A stretch of DNA of 64,000 nucleotides from Phialocephala subalpina. Its lineage: Eukaryota; Ascomycota; Leotiomycetes; Helotiales; Mollisiaceae. This document shows, in pieces, positions 10,291-21,792 of the stretch; the first letter of the stretch is position 1, and every line of letters starts with the position of its first letter. Under the pieces are notes generated by a model, which worked only from the letters and a program-made list of their open reading frames with translations, searched no databases and was not told where the DNA came from. The stretch lies in contig FJOG01000018.1 in the NCBI GenBank assembly GCA_900073065.1, positions 175,545 through 239,544 of the forward strand, written 5' to 3'. The position numbers and the translations under genes are program-made.

Positions 10291-13200
10291 TTTGGATGAG
10301 AATAGAAATTATTGCTTGAGTAGCTGCGTATATGATAGTATAAAACTATTGTTGATAATAAAAACAAAAGTCTTCCTCCCGTCGACGGGAGGTTGTATTT
10401 ATGAACGAAGGCTGTCATGATGCTGTTATGATTTGCATCGTCATATGAAGATCAGACGATTGATATCATTATATTCAAACTTCTAGTCGCATGCAAGGCT
10501 GATGGGAAAAGCAAGAAAATATAAGCATACTTGTGTTAGCGTATTGTTCCAGGCGGGAGATGTGTCATATCTCGCGCCATCATCGAATCTTTGGAGGCTG
10601 AGATCACAGGGTAATCCCAAGAGTACGGAGGTTTTTCCACGTCACTGAGCTGGAGTGCCGAGGGATTCGAAAAAACAGGAGCTTGGTGGAATCCGATAGG
10701 AAGGTCTGAATTTCAAGAGCATGGGAAGAGGCACAATCAGTAGTCCAATGGTGGACCAAAGATGAGACTGCTGCAGTCAAGTGTTGTTCAAAAATTCCAC
10801 AACTATAATGGACCATCCTTGACGCAAGGATGAAATTGGATTAAAACCGGTCGACAACGATGGCAGTGCATTGCTTCAATTGGATGGAGTACAAATCGAT
10901 TCAGCCGAAGAAATGAAGATTCTCTCCTACTTACCGATAGGCTCATCAGCCTCAAGAAGGGATCTCCTTGGTAGGGCTATAGCCGAATGCTATGAAAGTG
11001 TAAAGGCCTGAAAGAGTAAGCATAGCTGCGGCACTCTCGCAACGCCTTGCCCATTCCTAGCAACCGATGCGACCGCTAGAAGCATTTAGAGCTTCTAAGA
11101 ATTGCCAAGCTGAAACTGTGTTCTGGTCGACAAATAAGAAAGCAGGACGCTTAGCGATGGCATCGATCTGAAACTCAAGAGAGTTTCTGATGTGTACGGT
11201 CGCGTGAATCGACAGCTTTGTTGACAGCGGGACACTGGTCCATTGAGCGATCGTTGCAATGTGTCGAAGGCAAGTTGCTAATTCGAGATGCAAAGAGTAG
11301 TAGTTGTAGAAAACAAGGATGAAAAGGGATAGGATGCAAGCAAGACTCACGCGAATACGACCTACATTGATGATGATGACGATGTCCAAGATGATCACTT
11401 CATCCGATGCTCTCATCTCCAGATTTTCTCAGACATCGCAACACTCCACCTCTTCTTTGTGAGAATCTGTTTTCGATTGCAGAGCCGCCGCTTAGCTTGC
11501 TGGACTCAAAAATGTCAAGCCATATGATGTAATTGATCGCCAGTTGTGTTGGTGATGGCACCGGTGTTCTGGCAGTGAGAGTCCTCAACGAAGGGTCAAC
11601 TTCAGGATGGCTTGTTGTACTTGTCCAAATATGATGCGAACATGCACAATGTTGTGATTGCCCTCCCATCTGCTTGCTCCTCGACATTGTTCTGGTTGGC
11701 CTAGAGATCTAGCAGATCTGTGACAGGAGCATTTGCTGGGGGAGAACGGCTTTCCGCGACGTGGAAAGATGTCATCGAGCTCTCATTGAAGGGAGGCGCG
11801 AATGCTCGCAGCTTATGGTTCTTCCTCGTTGAGAGCAAACAATCGACGCTTCTATTGCAAGGACCACAGTAAGATGCTGCCCGAGCTCGACTGCTGACTT
11901 CGAGGTGGCATGCCAGATTCCGTGGCAGAGGTACAGATGGAAAGAAGTGTGGTCTAATGCGTCCTCAAGGAATCATCAAATCCACATCTCGACAGTTCAA
12001 GCAGGCTGCGGCAGCGACGAGACGCCATTTGAGAGACCACGCATGGCCTGGGTACATCCACAACGACAACCACGAGATGGAAGAAAGGAGCTGGTGGAGG
12101 GAAGAAGATGTGGACGAGAAGAATCTGAGGAGGGCCTTAAAGTGACGCTAGTTCAAGTTGCACCTTCTCGGAACGACGCCCTGTTGTCAACTTCCTCCTC
12201 CATCACCCTCTCCTACCTTCATTTCCGCACGACAAACGGGTACCTTCAAATGTGGAAGTCGAGAAGGGCAAGGCATCCTTACGACAAACTTCAATCCGCA
12301 GACACAGCTTCAGGAAGAGTTTGGCTAGGAAGTCGCGTCAAACACCATTGCTTCCTAGACAAGTGACATCCAACCCAATTGTATCATATATTCGTGCGCC
12401 ATCTCCAGCTTGCATATCGTATATTCAAATGTTCCTTCGAGACTGGTTCAAGAGAGGTATTCGCAGAGAGGGACTGATCGGTCGATAATGGTTCGCGTTC
12501 AATTCGAGTCGTGGTGGGAACGAGGCACGCTGCGAACGCAGCCACTGCGATGGTTCATGCGCGCTTGAAGCATTCGAAGTTGCTCTCTGCTGTGAGCGGC
12601 TTTTCGTACTGGTATTGCGCCTTCATAGATTGGTTGATTGAGGAGTATGGATGTTGCAAGTGCTGCTGCAAATCGAGGAGATGTCGTCGACGTTCAGTCA
12701 AGCTTAAGGCAGATCCGGTTAGCGCCCGACTCGCTAGGAGCCCCTGAAGGAATAGGGGCTTCGCCTCGTTCATCAAATGCTGATTTGTCCAGCTTCTCGG
12801 TGTTCAATCACTTCTTCTCTTCTCAATACATATCTTTCAAATACCCTCCTTTCTGTTTACACCGTTAGATCTATGGAGACGGCGCTCTCTCTCCGGATTG
12901 GAGTTGTTTCAATGGGTCTAGAAACTCTAGCCATTGTCCTAACAGCCGCAATCATAGTCTCTATTAATGCATTTTATGGACCACATTTTTATTCACCATT
13001 ATCTGCGTGCTACTTTGTCTTTGCAATTTCTCCGTACCTATGAATCAACTCTAATAAAATGCTTGACTCTGTACCATCGTCCATTGCCCTTTCCGTATTG
13101 CGGAACGAAGCAGCCCGCACCCCAAATCTCTATCCCCACTATCTTAACGTATGACACGCACCAGATATGAATCTGATTAGGGTTGCATCAAGCAGCAGCT

Positions 13201-13438
13201 GGAGTATTCTCTCGCTTCATTTATGTTTCAAGGCATTATTCGACCCTCTCCAACGTTGTCGAGTTTTGCCTAGAGTGCATAGATTAACGGAGGTACCCCG
13301 CAATCTAGTGCAACATCCCGATACCAAGATTCGGCATATGGTCGGCCATTGCACCGAACAATAAGAAAGGCCTGAATCTCTCTCCCGTATTCGCTTCTAT
13401 ATCCACTTCCCGTCCTAATGTAGGGACATTGTTTCGGT
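10291..13438. other. 3.1-kb gene-free interval
   Basis: The cutinase start and the glycosyltransferase start are divergent across this stretch. Short frames exist (for example 11057-11416 minus and 12511-12747 plus), but none has a domain, convincing codon pattern or splice continuation. No tandem repeat, inverted repeat or transposon coding sequence is seen by eye. A heavily mutated old element cannot be excluded without a search. Confidence 0.5.
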
Positions 13439-14491
13439 ATGGCAGTGTCGCCGAAAGCCCAACGGCGGCCGAAAAAAACTTTCAGTTTGTTTCCAGCATT
13501 GCTGGTACTCGTTTTGCTCCTTATAGCATATCGACAGCTGCGAAAAGATCTTTTGTTTGTTGCAAGACCTCTGCGAGTTGGCGACGAGGAAGAAAAGGTG
13601 GCATTTGCTACACTTCTGCTCCCTCCCGATCCCAAGGAAACCAACCTTGTCGAAGCTGAACGATACTTTACCAGTAGTCGAACGCTCAACTACCAACTCC
13701 AACACTGTAAATCAACACGTTCGAAAACTCCAATACCCTTTCTCGTCCTCACCACACCCGATGTTCCACACTATCAAGCCATTCAACTTGCCGACGAAGG
13801 CGCGACTATCATTCCCATCGACCTGATCCCCGTCCCAACCTGGGTCAAACCTGGTGTCTCCCGATGGCAAAACGTAATGTCCAAACTCCGCCTCTTCGAA
13901 CTCACCAGCTACTCCCGAATCCTCTTCCTAGACGCCGACACCTTCATTCTCCACCCCATGGACGGCATATTCTCCGATCCTTTCTCCTACCCCACCAACA
14001 CCTCCCAAGTTGTCGCCAAAGAATCGAAAGAAGCCCTCCTCCCACCAACCTACCTCTTTGCCTCGCTCCCCGAAGTCCTCCACACCACACACCCCTACCC
14101 ACCCCACGCATGGAAGAGTTTCAACGCAGGCTTCTTCCTTTTCTCTCCCTCTATCCTCCTTTTCAACTACTACCTCTCTCTCCTCAACACGACTAATAAA
14201 TTTGACCCCACATACCCGGAACAGAGTTTGTTGAATCATGCGCATCGTGAATGGGGCAATATGCCGTGGCAGAGATTGAGTGGGAGGAAGGGGGAGTGGA
14301 ACATCAATTTGCCGAATATGAATGATGTGAGAAGGGGGGTTAGGAGTGTGCATGCGAAGTTGTGGTGGGAGGGGACGGAGTTGCAGAGGAATGAGAGGGA
14401 GTTGAGGCGCGGGTGGGAAAAAGTGAGAGGGGAGATGGAGAGGTTTTATTATGAGAGGAAGAGGGGACATAGGCGAGAAGGGGTTGATTGA
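13439..14491 (+). CDS. GT8-like glycosyltransferase, type II membrane protein
   Basis: A single exon encodes 350 residues. A basic N-terminus is followed by one membrane anchor at about residues 18-34, as in Golgi glycosyltransferases. The catalytic domain carries the metal- and sugar-nucleotide-binding DxD motif as LFLDADTF (165-167), followed by a FNAGFFLF segment and a late VHAKLWW, which matches the metal-binding His region of glycogenin-like GT8 enzymes. Related fungal proteins are annotated as glycogenin-like or N-acetylglucosaminyltransferases; donor and acceptor cannot be read from sequence. The 3' half of the gene changes base use sharply: C-rich to about 14200, then G-rich and purine-rich. 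Confidence 0.85.
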   Translation: MAVSPKAQRRPKKTFSLFPALLVLVLLLIAYRQLRKDLLFVARPLRVGDEEEKVAFATLLLPPDPKETNLVEAERYFTSSRTLNYQLQHCKSTRSKTPIPFLVLTTPDVPHYQAIQLADEGATIIPIDLIPVPTWVKPGVSRWQNVMSKLRLFELTSYSRILFLDADTFILHPMDGIFSDPFSYPTNTSQVVAKESKEALLPPTYLFASLPEVLHTTHPYPPHAWKSFNAGFFLFSPSILLFNYYLSLLNTTNKFDPTYPEQSLLNHAHREWGNMPWQRLSGRKGEWNINLPNMNDVRRGVRSVHAKLWWEGTELQRNERELRRGWEKVRGEMERFYYERKRGHRREGVD

Positions 14492-15388
14492 TGTTGATAG
14501 ATAGTGACCTGCGAAATACTATCACATGATATGATCATAGCATTTTGGACGGGGACAAAAAGCTGCAAAAATTACCAGAGAGATCCGATCCAAGTCTGCC
14601 CCCATTAACTGGTTCGATTGCCATCGCGTGTTTTTCAGGTAAGCCTCAACGCATTTTGTGAACGCGGTGGTAAGGCTTTGGCCTGTGCCCAACTTGCAGC
14701 GCCTGAGGTAAAACCTCATCGAATGTATCTGTACTTGCCCACCTTTGCAAATACCACTTTACATTGTCGATTAAAGATAGAATATCCTAATAAGTAGAAA
14801 GATCATCTGCAAAGGCCAATTTCTAAATACCAATCCACGTTCACATAACTAACACATATTGGTAGGGGCATAGTATGTAACACAAAATTGATTTGCAGTA
14901 CCTAAAACATTCCGTGCGAAATGCAAGAAGTGTGAGTCGTTATCCCAGGCGCCTACTGTATCGCGCACTCACGAACCTAATCTTAGCCCACCATTTGATA
15001 GGCACGATTCGAGCGCCGTATTACTTTCTCCGTGTACCCAACGACGTTCGGCTTCTGCGAGTGGCTCGGGCCGTCGCCGACTGGTCAAAGCGCGAAATAT
15101 GCACGCCATAGAGATTCTATCAGATCGTGGGTCTATTGTGCATTCAATCATCAATTGACTCAACGCCTACAGTCGAGCCACATTGCCAAGACGCTAGCTG
15201 TATCATGCACGCGCCACAAACCCCGCACTCCTTATCCTCACCCTTTGACTCCTGTATTCCTCTCTTCCTACCTCCTGACCTGGTTCCCCACGATATACTC
15301 CTCGCCTACCCTGTCCGGTAGACCTTGCATCTCCCAAGCCGCGTATCTCCGTTCAAGTTCTGAGGCAATCTTCATACTTCTCCTCACG
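14492..15388. other. Intergenic, 5' region of the HET gene
   Basis: About 900 bases without a recognisable gene. The frame of the HET protein stays open upstream to about 15032, but that extension has no HET-family sequence and is probably untranslated leader. Confidence 0.5.
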
Positions 15389-16942
15389 ATGCGTCTTATC
15401 CACACAAAAACCCTCAAACTCGCGGAATTCGCCGGGAAGGTGATTCCACCTTATGTTATACTCTCCCATACTTGGGAAGAAGGCGAGGTTTCATTCCAGG
15501 ACATGCAATGCGGTGATGCCGACCAGAAAGCTGGACATGACAAAATCAAATGCTGCTGCAAGGTTGCCGCAGCCCAAGGATTCGAACATGCTTGGATAGA
15601 TACCTGCTGTATAGACAAGACGAGTAGCTCTGAGTTATCAGAAGCCATCAACTCCATGTACCGATGGTACCAAGCAGCCGAAGTCTGCTATGCCTACTTG
15701 TCCGATGTGCCTCCTCAAGAAGATGCTTCAGAATCTGCTTTCGCCAATAGTCGATGGTTTATCAGAGGATGGACACTTCAGGAGTTGATCGCACCTGCCA
15801 GTCTAATATTTTTTGGGAGTAATTGGCAAGAAATTGGGACCAAGTCTAGTCTCCAGGGAGTCATCTCAAGAATTACTGGTATCCACGCCGAGACTCTGCT
15901 GTCTGCTGACGATCGCCTCCAAAGTTTTAGTGTTGCTCAGAGGATGTCATGGGCATCAGTTCGGCAGACCACAAGAATAGAAGACCTGGCTTATTGCCTA
16001 ATGGGCATATTCGGCGTCAACATGCCGATGCTTTATGGCGAAGGAGAGCGCTCATTCATCAGACTGCAGGAGGAGATCATGAAGAGCTCGGATGATCCTA
16101 CCATTTTCGCATGGAGGAAAATGGCGAATAATGGCGGCCTTCTCGCAACATCTCCAGGTGTTTTCCATAGGTCTGGAAGAATAATCCGTTCGAAGGACCA
16201 CAACAACATTTCCTTCACTTGGACTAATAGAGGATTGCATCTCCAAATAAGTTCCAAGTATCTAAACAGCGACAGCGGGGAGAAAGAGGTTCTAGCCGTC
16301 TTGGATTGTCACGAAATTGGCAAGAGCGAGCAGCTACTCGGGATTTACTTGCTGGAGGTTCCTGGGTCAACGGAGTACCGGTTCAGGTCTCGCCGCAACC
16401 AAATGGGAAATATAGCCACTTCAGAGGTAGCTACGCTAGAACGAGAAAGTGTCTACGTCAAGGAAGACCTTGGTCAAAAGGTGGAAACCCCTCGGTACCT
16501 CTCTTGGCTCGTCGTAACCTCAGGGCTAGAGAAGCTTGGGATTTCTCCATGTGATGCTTTCCCTCCAAAGTGGCTACAGCCAGACGGACAAATCTATGGT
16601 TTTGCATCTGGCTTATTTAGTACTTTTAATACGATTGGAGCAGTAAGATTCGCAAGTACAGATACGGAGAGCTGGGCAGTTGTTCTAAAGATTTTCTGGG
16701 GAAATATCTCTGTCAATGTCGTATCGGCCTTGCCGAACGAACGTTCAAAGGAAATTGCTCAGTCATTCGACACAATGGCCACAACCACAACACATAAAAG
16801 AACTTGGAGAAATGAGCCAGATCGAATCGTGTGGCAATTGCCGGACAAGAAGGAGTGGATACATATTGCGATAACAAGGCAAATCTGGTTGGGGAAAAGG
16901 ACGTTTGTAGTAAATATAAGCTATATAGACTTGAACTCCTAG
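15389..16942 (+). CDS. HET-domain protein (heterokaryon incompatibility family)
   Basis: HET-domain proteins trigger cell death after fusion of genetically different hyphae; the domain is TIR-like. One exon encodes 517 residues. I chose the ATG at 15389 because MRLIHTKTLKL matches the usual start of this subfamily, although the frame is open about 120 codons further upstream. The three conserved HET blocks are present: YVILSHTWEEGEVSF, HAWIDTCCIDK with the following NSMYRWY, and RGWTLQELIAP. The next segment, MSWASVRQTTRIEDLAYCL and GVNMPMLYGEGERSF, is typical of the DUF8212-like extension. No NACHT or repeat domain follows, so this is the short stand-alone type. No lesion is seen. Confidence 0.93.
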   Translation: MRLIHTKTLKLAEFAGKVIPPYVILSHTWEEGEVSFQDMQCGDADQKAGHDKIKCCCKVAAAQGFEHAWIDTCCIDKTSSSELSEAINSMYRWYQAAEVCYAYLSDVPPQEDASESAFANSRWFIRGWTLQELIAPASLIFFGSNWQEIGTKSSLQGVISRITGIHAETLLSADDRLQSFSVAQRMSWASVRQTTRIEDLAYCLMGIFGVNMPMLYGEGERSFIRLQEEIMKSSDDPTIFAWRKMANNGGLLATSPGVFHRSGRIIRSKDHNNISFTWTNRGLHLQISSKYLNSDSGEKEVLAVLDCHEIGKSEQLLGIYLLEVPGSTEYRFRSRRNQMGNIATSEVATLERESVYVKEDLGQKVETPRYLSWLVVTSGLEKLGISPCDAFPPKWLQPDGQIYGFASGLFSTFNTIGAVRFASTDTESWAVVLKIFWGNISVNVVSALPNERSKEIAQSFDTMATTTTHKRTWRNEPDRIVWQLPDKKEWIHIAITRQIWLGKRTFVVNISYIDLNS

Positions 16943-16994
16943 GTAAACTCTTACCTATAAAGCTCATGGTTTCCGAGCCCAAGTACTAGGTAAG

Positions 16995-18947
16995 TTAGCT
17001 AATTAGCCGTCCGCCATGAGGACTAATGTAAGGTTTTTCGGGAGTCACGTAAAAAGTGGAGTTGAAGTTAGAATGATCGTTTTTCCCAAACTTTGACCTG
17101 GGGGTCAAATACAGCGATTTAATTGGTCTGTTAAGAAATATCTCAATGATGATGATCCCGCTAGAAATGACAATGCAACAGATACCAAGGACGGAGAAGT
17201 TCTGGTAATCGGCACCCTTTTCGATCTTCTGGTTCCCACACATGGATGCGGTCTCCGGAGTACCATCGGTGGTAGAATTCGCGAATATGTCATCTCCGAT
17301 CTTCTCAGGTACAGTAGCTATAGCAAATTTGACGAATGCCATCTACAAGGCTGCAAGGACGACATCAGACCAAAACGTAACCTCAAGCTTCCACTGGCCA
17401 TTTGGGAGGGCATCCTGGATACCAACGAAGACAGAGTTGGAAGCTACAAGCATACGTGATCCAACCAAATAGACTGCCGCAAAGGGTTGGCAGAGCCAAG
17501 ATAATCTTCGAATCAAATTTGCAGTGGATTGTTTGGCGTTCATTCAGGCCTATGTAAAGTGACGTGTTCTTGACTTGATTGGCGGGCCCGAGAGGTGTAC
17601 AGATACCCGAAGAAGGATTGCAGTATTGGTGCTGCTCTGTACATCCTAGGCCATAAGGAAAGGCATCGGAGGTCCAAATATCGTAGTTTCCGTCTGCGCT
17701 ATTATGAGTAGATTTTCGATGGGCGGAGAACCACGGATTGTCAACAGGCGCGATGTATTCTATAGAGTTTGGCATCAAGAAAAAGATAGTCGAATCAGCG
17801 TCGCGACGGCTCATCTGTGGAATGGCGTATTGGCGGCCCATGGAGAGGACGAGCTTGTTAACTAGGCCCTAGCAATTTTACTTCATAGTCTTATTCAATA
17901 GCCATGGAAGTGATGTGTTTATATACTTACCCAAGGAGATATCCACTTTCGGTATCATCACCACTGTATGAATTTTCAGTGTTTTATGAGTATGTCTCAT
18001 CCAAATCGTTCGGAGTGCCCAGAAACCCGCCCATAAAAACATATTGCCAAAGCTCGGTAACTGCCCCACCTATAGTTTGGGCCTCCGGCGTCAAAATGAT
18101 GGTCTATATCGGTGCTAGTGATGTTTTGAGGTACTGTAAAATTGCCGATATCCAATGGAGCACAGGTGTAGACCCTTCGGTAGGAAACACGCCATTCAGC
18201 AGGGGCGTTGACACCAAAATCCTTGTGGGAGTCTATAAGCCCAGTATCCAGCTCGATGACGTTTCTGCCCTTCAGTATACAGACGCTCTCATCGAATGGA
18301 CATGAGACATTTCCTATGATAGTATACTTAATCTGTTGTTGGACATAGATCGCGCATTGGACCGAATCGTTCTTTCCGTAGCAGGCTTGGGCATAACTAA
18401 TAGCCTCCACAAGATCTGCTGCCAATTTTTTGTCGAAAGCAAGTCCTGCAGAACTACTGTTGCTTCCAGGTTCAGTCATCGAGTAGAAGCCGCAATTTTT
18501 GGTTGTGAGCAGGACAGTAGATGCGACAGCTTTGCTGATCTCCGACGAGAAGATTCCTGCAACTGAAAAGACCGCCAGTATTGTCAAGGCAATTGTGATC
18601 AAGTGCAAAGGCCGAAAAAATGATCTCGGAATAACGCGTCTCCAGGCCCAGCTAATCTGGATGAGTTTTCGAGCAATCTGGATTGTCCCTACGGTGTTGC
18701 GTAGGATAATCTGTTGCTGGGTATAGTAGGCGTTCTTAGTTCCAGCCCGAGCTTTGGATTGATGCAAAATAAACCGCAGTATAGACCAAAGTTGTCCACC
18801 TGTGACTGAAACAAGGATGGCGAGGAATGCTGTCAGGTAGCCTCCATTGCGAGCTGAAATCGTTAGAGTAGCTCCTTTGACGGATCCAAAGTCGTGGTTC
18901 GTCCATATGCAGGTTCTGATCTCGGCTCCGGCCAATGAGGATGCCAT
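16995..18947 (-). pseudogene. Broken gene for a multi-pass fungal membrane protein
   Basis: The minus strand encodes a protein with N-terminal membrane segments (residues near 36-55 and 115-135), a long Cys/Asn-rich extracellular-looking part (VDNPWFSAHR, GLGCTEQHQYCNP, CTPLG) and a final membrane helix, a layout known from uncharacterised fungal integral membrane proteins. The first exon runs from 18947 to about 18060 and another from about 17860; the join between them is uncertain. Near 17515-17560 the reading frame must shift by one base to pass from NERQTIHCK to NLIRRLSWL. At 17343-17345 an in-frame TAG splits VVLAAL from MAFVKF, where I recall Gln in relatives. It is divergent from the 2EXR genes and convergent with the HET gene. 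An unusual exon structure is a weaker alternative. Confidence 0.6.
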
Positions 18948-19208
18948 CTATGTTTGTACGTAGGTCTGCGTCTTTCCACGGAAGAATCGGAAACCCAAAT
19001 ATCTAACCTTCAATCAAGACTCATGAACGGAAATGATGAAAGGGGACGTTGAGAAGTAGTACGGAATTTCTACAAGGTGGCGCACCTGTGGCACCGAATT
19101 GATTGCAAGGGCTTTGGAGGGTCGATACGACCGTGAATGACGATCTGACGAACCGAAAGTCGTTCGCGATATGACTCCCAATCTATCATAATAGCTTGTG
19201 TTGACAGG

Positions 19209-20293
19209 TTACACAGCCTCGACCCGAGCTGCCAAGACAGGAAAAACATTCTCGCAGATGCCTGGCTGAGGAGCTTGATTACGGTTTGTTGCGACTGTGA
19301 CCGGACCCGCCCGTCTGGCGTAAATAATTCCGGATTCCTGCTTGATGAATCGGAAAGCCTTTGTGATCGACTCTTCAGATTTTTCGAGATAATCATCACC
19401 ATCTGGTACTGGAGCCCAAACAGTATTGTGACCATATTCTTCCAGAAATGCTCGCTGACGCCTATATTCCAGTTCGGTGAATTTGATGAAGTGGCTGCTT
19501 CCAAGCCCTGCGTCCTCGAGCCCGAAATACAAATCTTTTGGTCCTTGTGTCCATCCTCTCAATTGGAGTCCGTGGCCAGGATCAGCGCCTCCAGAGCACA
19601 TTCGTGCGTTGAGTTGGAAGCCCAACTTTTGTACCCGATCCAAATCAGCTTTGTCGATCAATCGAGGAAATTGGCTGAAGCAGCCCCACTCTCCCTCGAC
19701 GTCCTTGTTCCAGTTACCTCGGAAGTACAGGATGTCTCGATCGAAGTTGAAGTACACTCTAGGTGGTAATTTGTTGACGATTTGGAACCTCAGATCTTCC
19801 CAATTATCACTCTTGGGAACCTTCGATAGGTATCCGTAGCTCAAGCCGCCAAAGGATAAGGTGTAGTGCTTCATTGCCACCGCGCGGGATTCACGACACA
19901 CGTGAAGAAGAGGAGGCACTTGTGCCCTCAGTCCACCATCGGTAACAGTGTGGACGGATACCACTCGGCCTTCAATGGTCGATGCTAACTCCCAGATGCT
20001 GTTTCGGAGTTCAAAAGGAATCTTGTCGAAATAGGCTTCTAACGGATTGATCTGCTCGACGCCTTTGCTTGGCCTGGGCGCTTGGGGTTGGCTTGCTCGT
20101 TGATGTCTCGAAAGTCTGATCTGACCCGACGGGAGGAAATTCGATCCGTCATTGCGTCGCTCAAAGCACGCTGGGTAGTGCTGACTAGGTAGGTTGTTGT
20201 CAGCATCCCCTCCAGAGAAAATAAGGAGTAAAGACAATGAACTTACGACTTCCACGTGATAATCCCCCTTGCCGATGACTTTGTTCTTACCAT
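19209..20293 (-). CDS. 2EXR-domain protein, intact copy
   Basis: The 2EXR domain is a fungal module of unknown biochemical role, abundant in Leotiomycetes and Dothideomycetes. Exon 1 (20293-20247) encodes MVRTKSSARGIITWK, and exon 2 (20184-19209) starts in phase after a 62-base intron; total 340 residues. The 2EXR hallmark is clear: FDKIPFELRNSIWELA, then VPPLLHVCRESRAVA and YFNFDRDILYF. The C-terminal half has no named domain. A longer open frame reaches upstream to 20474, but it would run through the intron. A closely related but damaged copy lies immediately upstream on the same strand (20552-21415). Confidence 0.85.
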
Positions 20294-20551
20294 GACGGAT
20301 GACTGAGTAGAAGACTGAGAGGCGTAAATGTGTAAACGTCTGGATGTGAGAAGTGAAGTGAAGAGAGGAAATGACGTTTGATCTTCGTCCAGAAGCGGGG
20401 TAGCGTAGCACGTGATGCTGCCTGAAATAAAATAGGACGCTGACTTCCAAGATGTTGGAGAGTGCTTCCAACAATGCTCATTCATGAAATTCAATACTTG
20501 TTCTGAGCCCCAAGACAACTACATACTATCAAAGAACATACAACCTCGTAT

Positions 20552-21415
20552 CTAAGCCTGAGCAACCAAAACCGGACGGACTTTCTCACAGAAATCTTCC
20601 GCCAGAACCATATGACCGGCACTACCAGAATGAGTACTGTACAATCTCCCCGATGAAGTCTTAATGAAATCCAGAGCCCCATTGACTGAAAGATCTTCCG
20701 AGATCGCACGATGGACAGGGCTGCCCTTATACTTCTGCAAGAACTCTTCTTGAAGCTCAGCCCCCAACTCCTTAAAGGCTACCTCCCCGTTGCTGGCCAA
20801 GTCGCCACCCTTCAATCCCAAATAAAGCGTCTTCAGTCCTTTCCATGGTGCCAGGAAGATGTCGATATTCAGACGACGAGCGAGGACAACAGATACTCGC
20901 ACGTAGATCAATCCCGAGCCTCTCCACGTTTTCCATGTCCTCCAAATTAAGGAGTCGCTTCAGATGATTGATGCAAGACCACGGACCATCAACTTTCTCA
21001 TTCCATCCCTCCTTGAAGTACAAAACATCTCGATAGAAGTTAAAGTAGACTCTTGGAGGTGGTGGAGTCACTTCTCGCTCACATCACACGTCCCGATATT
21101 GAGCGACGACCCTTCATGTCCAAATGCCAGAGAATAGAACTTCAACCCCACAGCGCGAGACTCGGCACAAACGTGGAGCATGGGAGGGACTTTCGCCCTC
21201 AGCCCATCGTCGGTAGCTGCATGAACAGCGACAATTCTTTCCTCCTCTGCCGTCATCTCCCAGATTCTAGTACTGAGCTCGAGAGGCAGTGTTCGAAACA
21301 GCGACAAATCTGGACATTGCTCTAGGGAGAGTAGCTTCTTCTCCAAGGTAAGCTCTCTGGCACGCGTGCTGCTCGCTCCTCTCGATTGAGTGCCGGTTCC
21401 TGGTACAGACCACAT
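20552..21415 (-). pseudogene. 2EXR-domain gene, frameshifted tandem copy
   Basis: This copy aligns along its whole length with the intact neighbour: FRTLPLELSTRIWEM, VPPMLHVCAESRAV, PPRVYFNFYRDVLYF and a C-terminal LYLGLKGGDL matching LYFGLEDAGL. Continuing the alignment needs two frame changes with no possible intron: one near 21070, where CDVSEK ends in TGA before TPPPPRVYF, and one near 20890-20910, within LRASIC/VRVSVV. The first ATG of the frame at 21415 precedes the domain by about 45 codons, but the start is unsure because the 5' part may also be damaged. The divergence from its sister is large, so the duplication is not recent. Confidence 0.7.
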
Positions 21416-21792
21416 TCATCTCATAGCAGTTGTTGCGTCGATAACTACCATTTGGTCAGTGTCCATTACACGATCAAAGACTTTGCCTTATCTCCAATCC
21501 CCCGGACTTACCCTTGCACACTGCTTCGTCCTCATTGTGGTGATGATGGTGAGATGATTCTATAACAATTATAAAGACGACGGAACGACGACTTGGCGGC
21601 GAGAGTGCGGGGTCGCCTGTTCTTATGAGAAGATAAGACTCCCGACAGATGGGTAACGAGAACAATACGTATTGCTGCCTAAAGGACTTGGCTGCCGTGA
21701 CTCACAGGTGCAGATGTTAGATTTCTCAACTCTCCTTCGAGTCCGGGATCCTCACCCCGCCCCTCCCCACCCACATCGCATCACACCCCACA

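Noticed and set aside
13928..14470. 180-codon minus-strand open frame
   Set aside because: Antisense shadow of the GT8-like gene; Pro/Leu-rich then Gly/Glu/Val-rich translation mirrors the composition switch.
19209..20474. Long start at 20474 for the intact 2EXR gene
   Set aside because: It would translate through a good GTAAGT...CTAG intron; the spliced start at 20293 gives a cleaner N-terminus.
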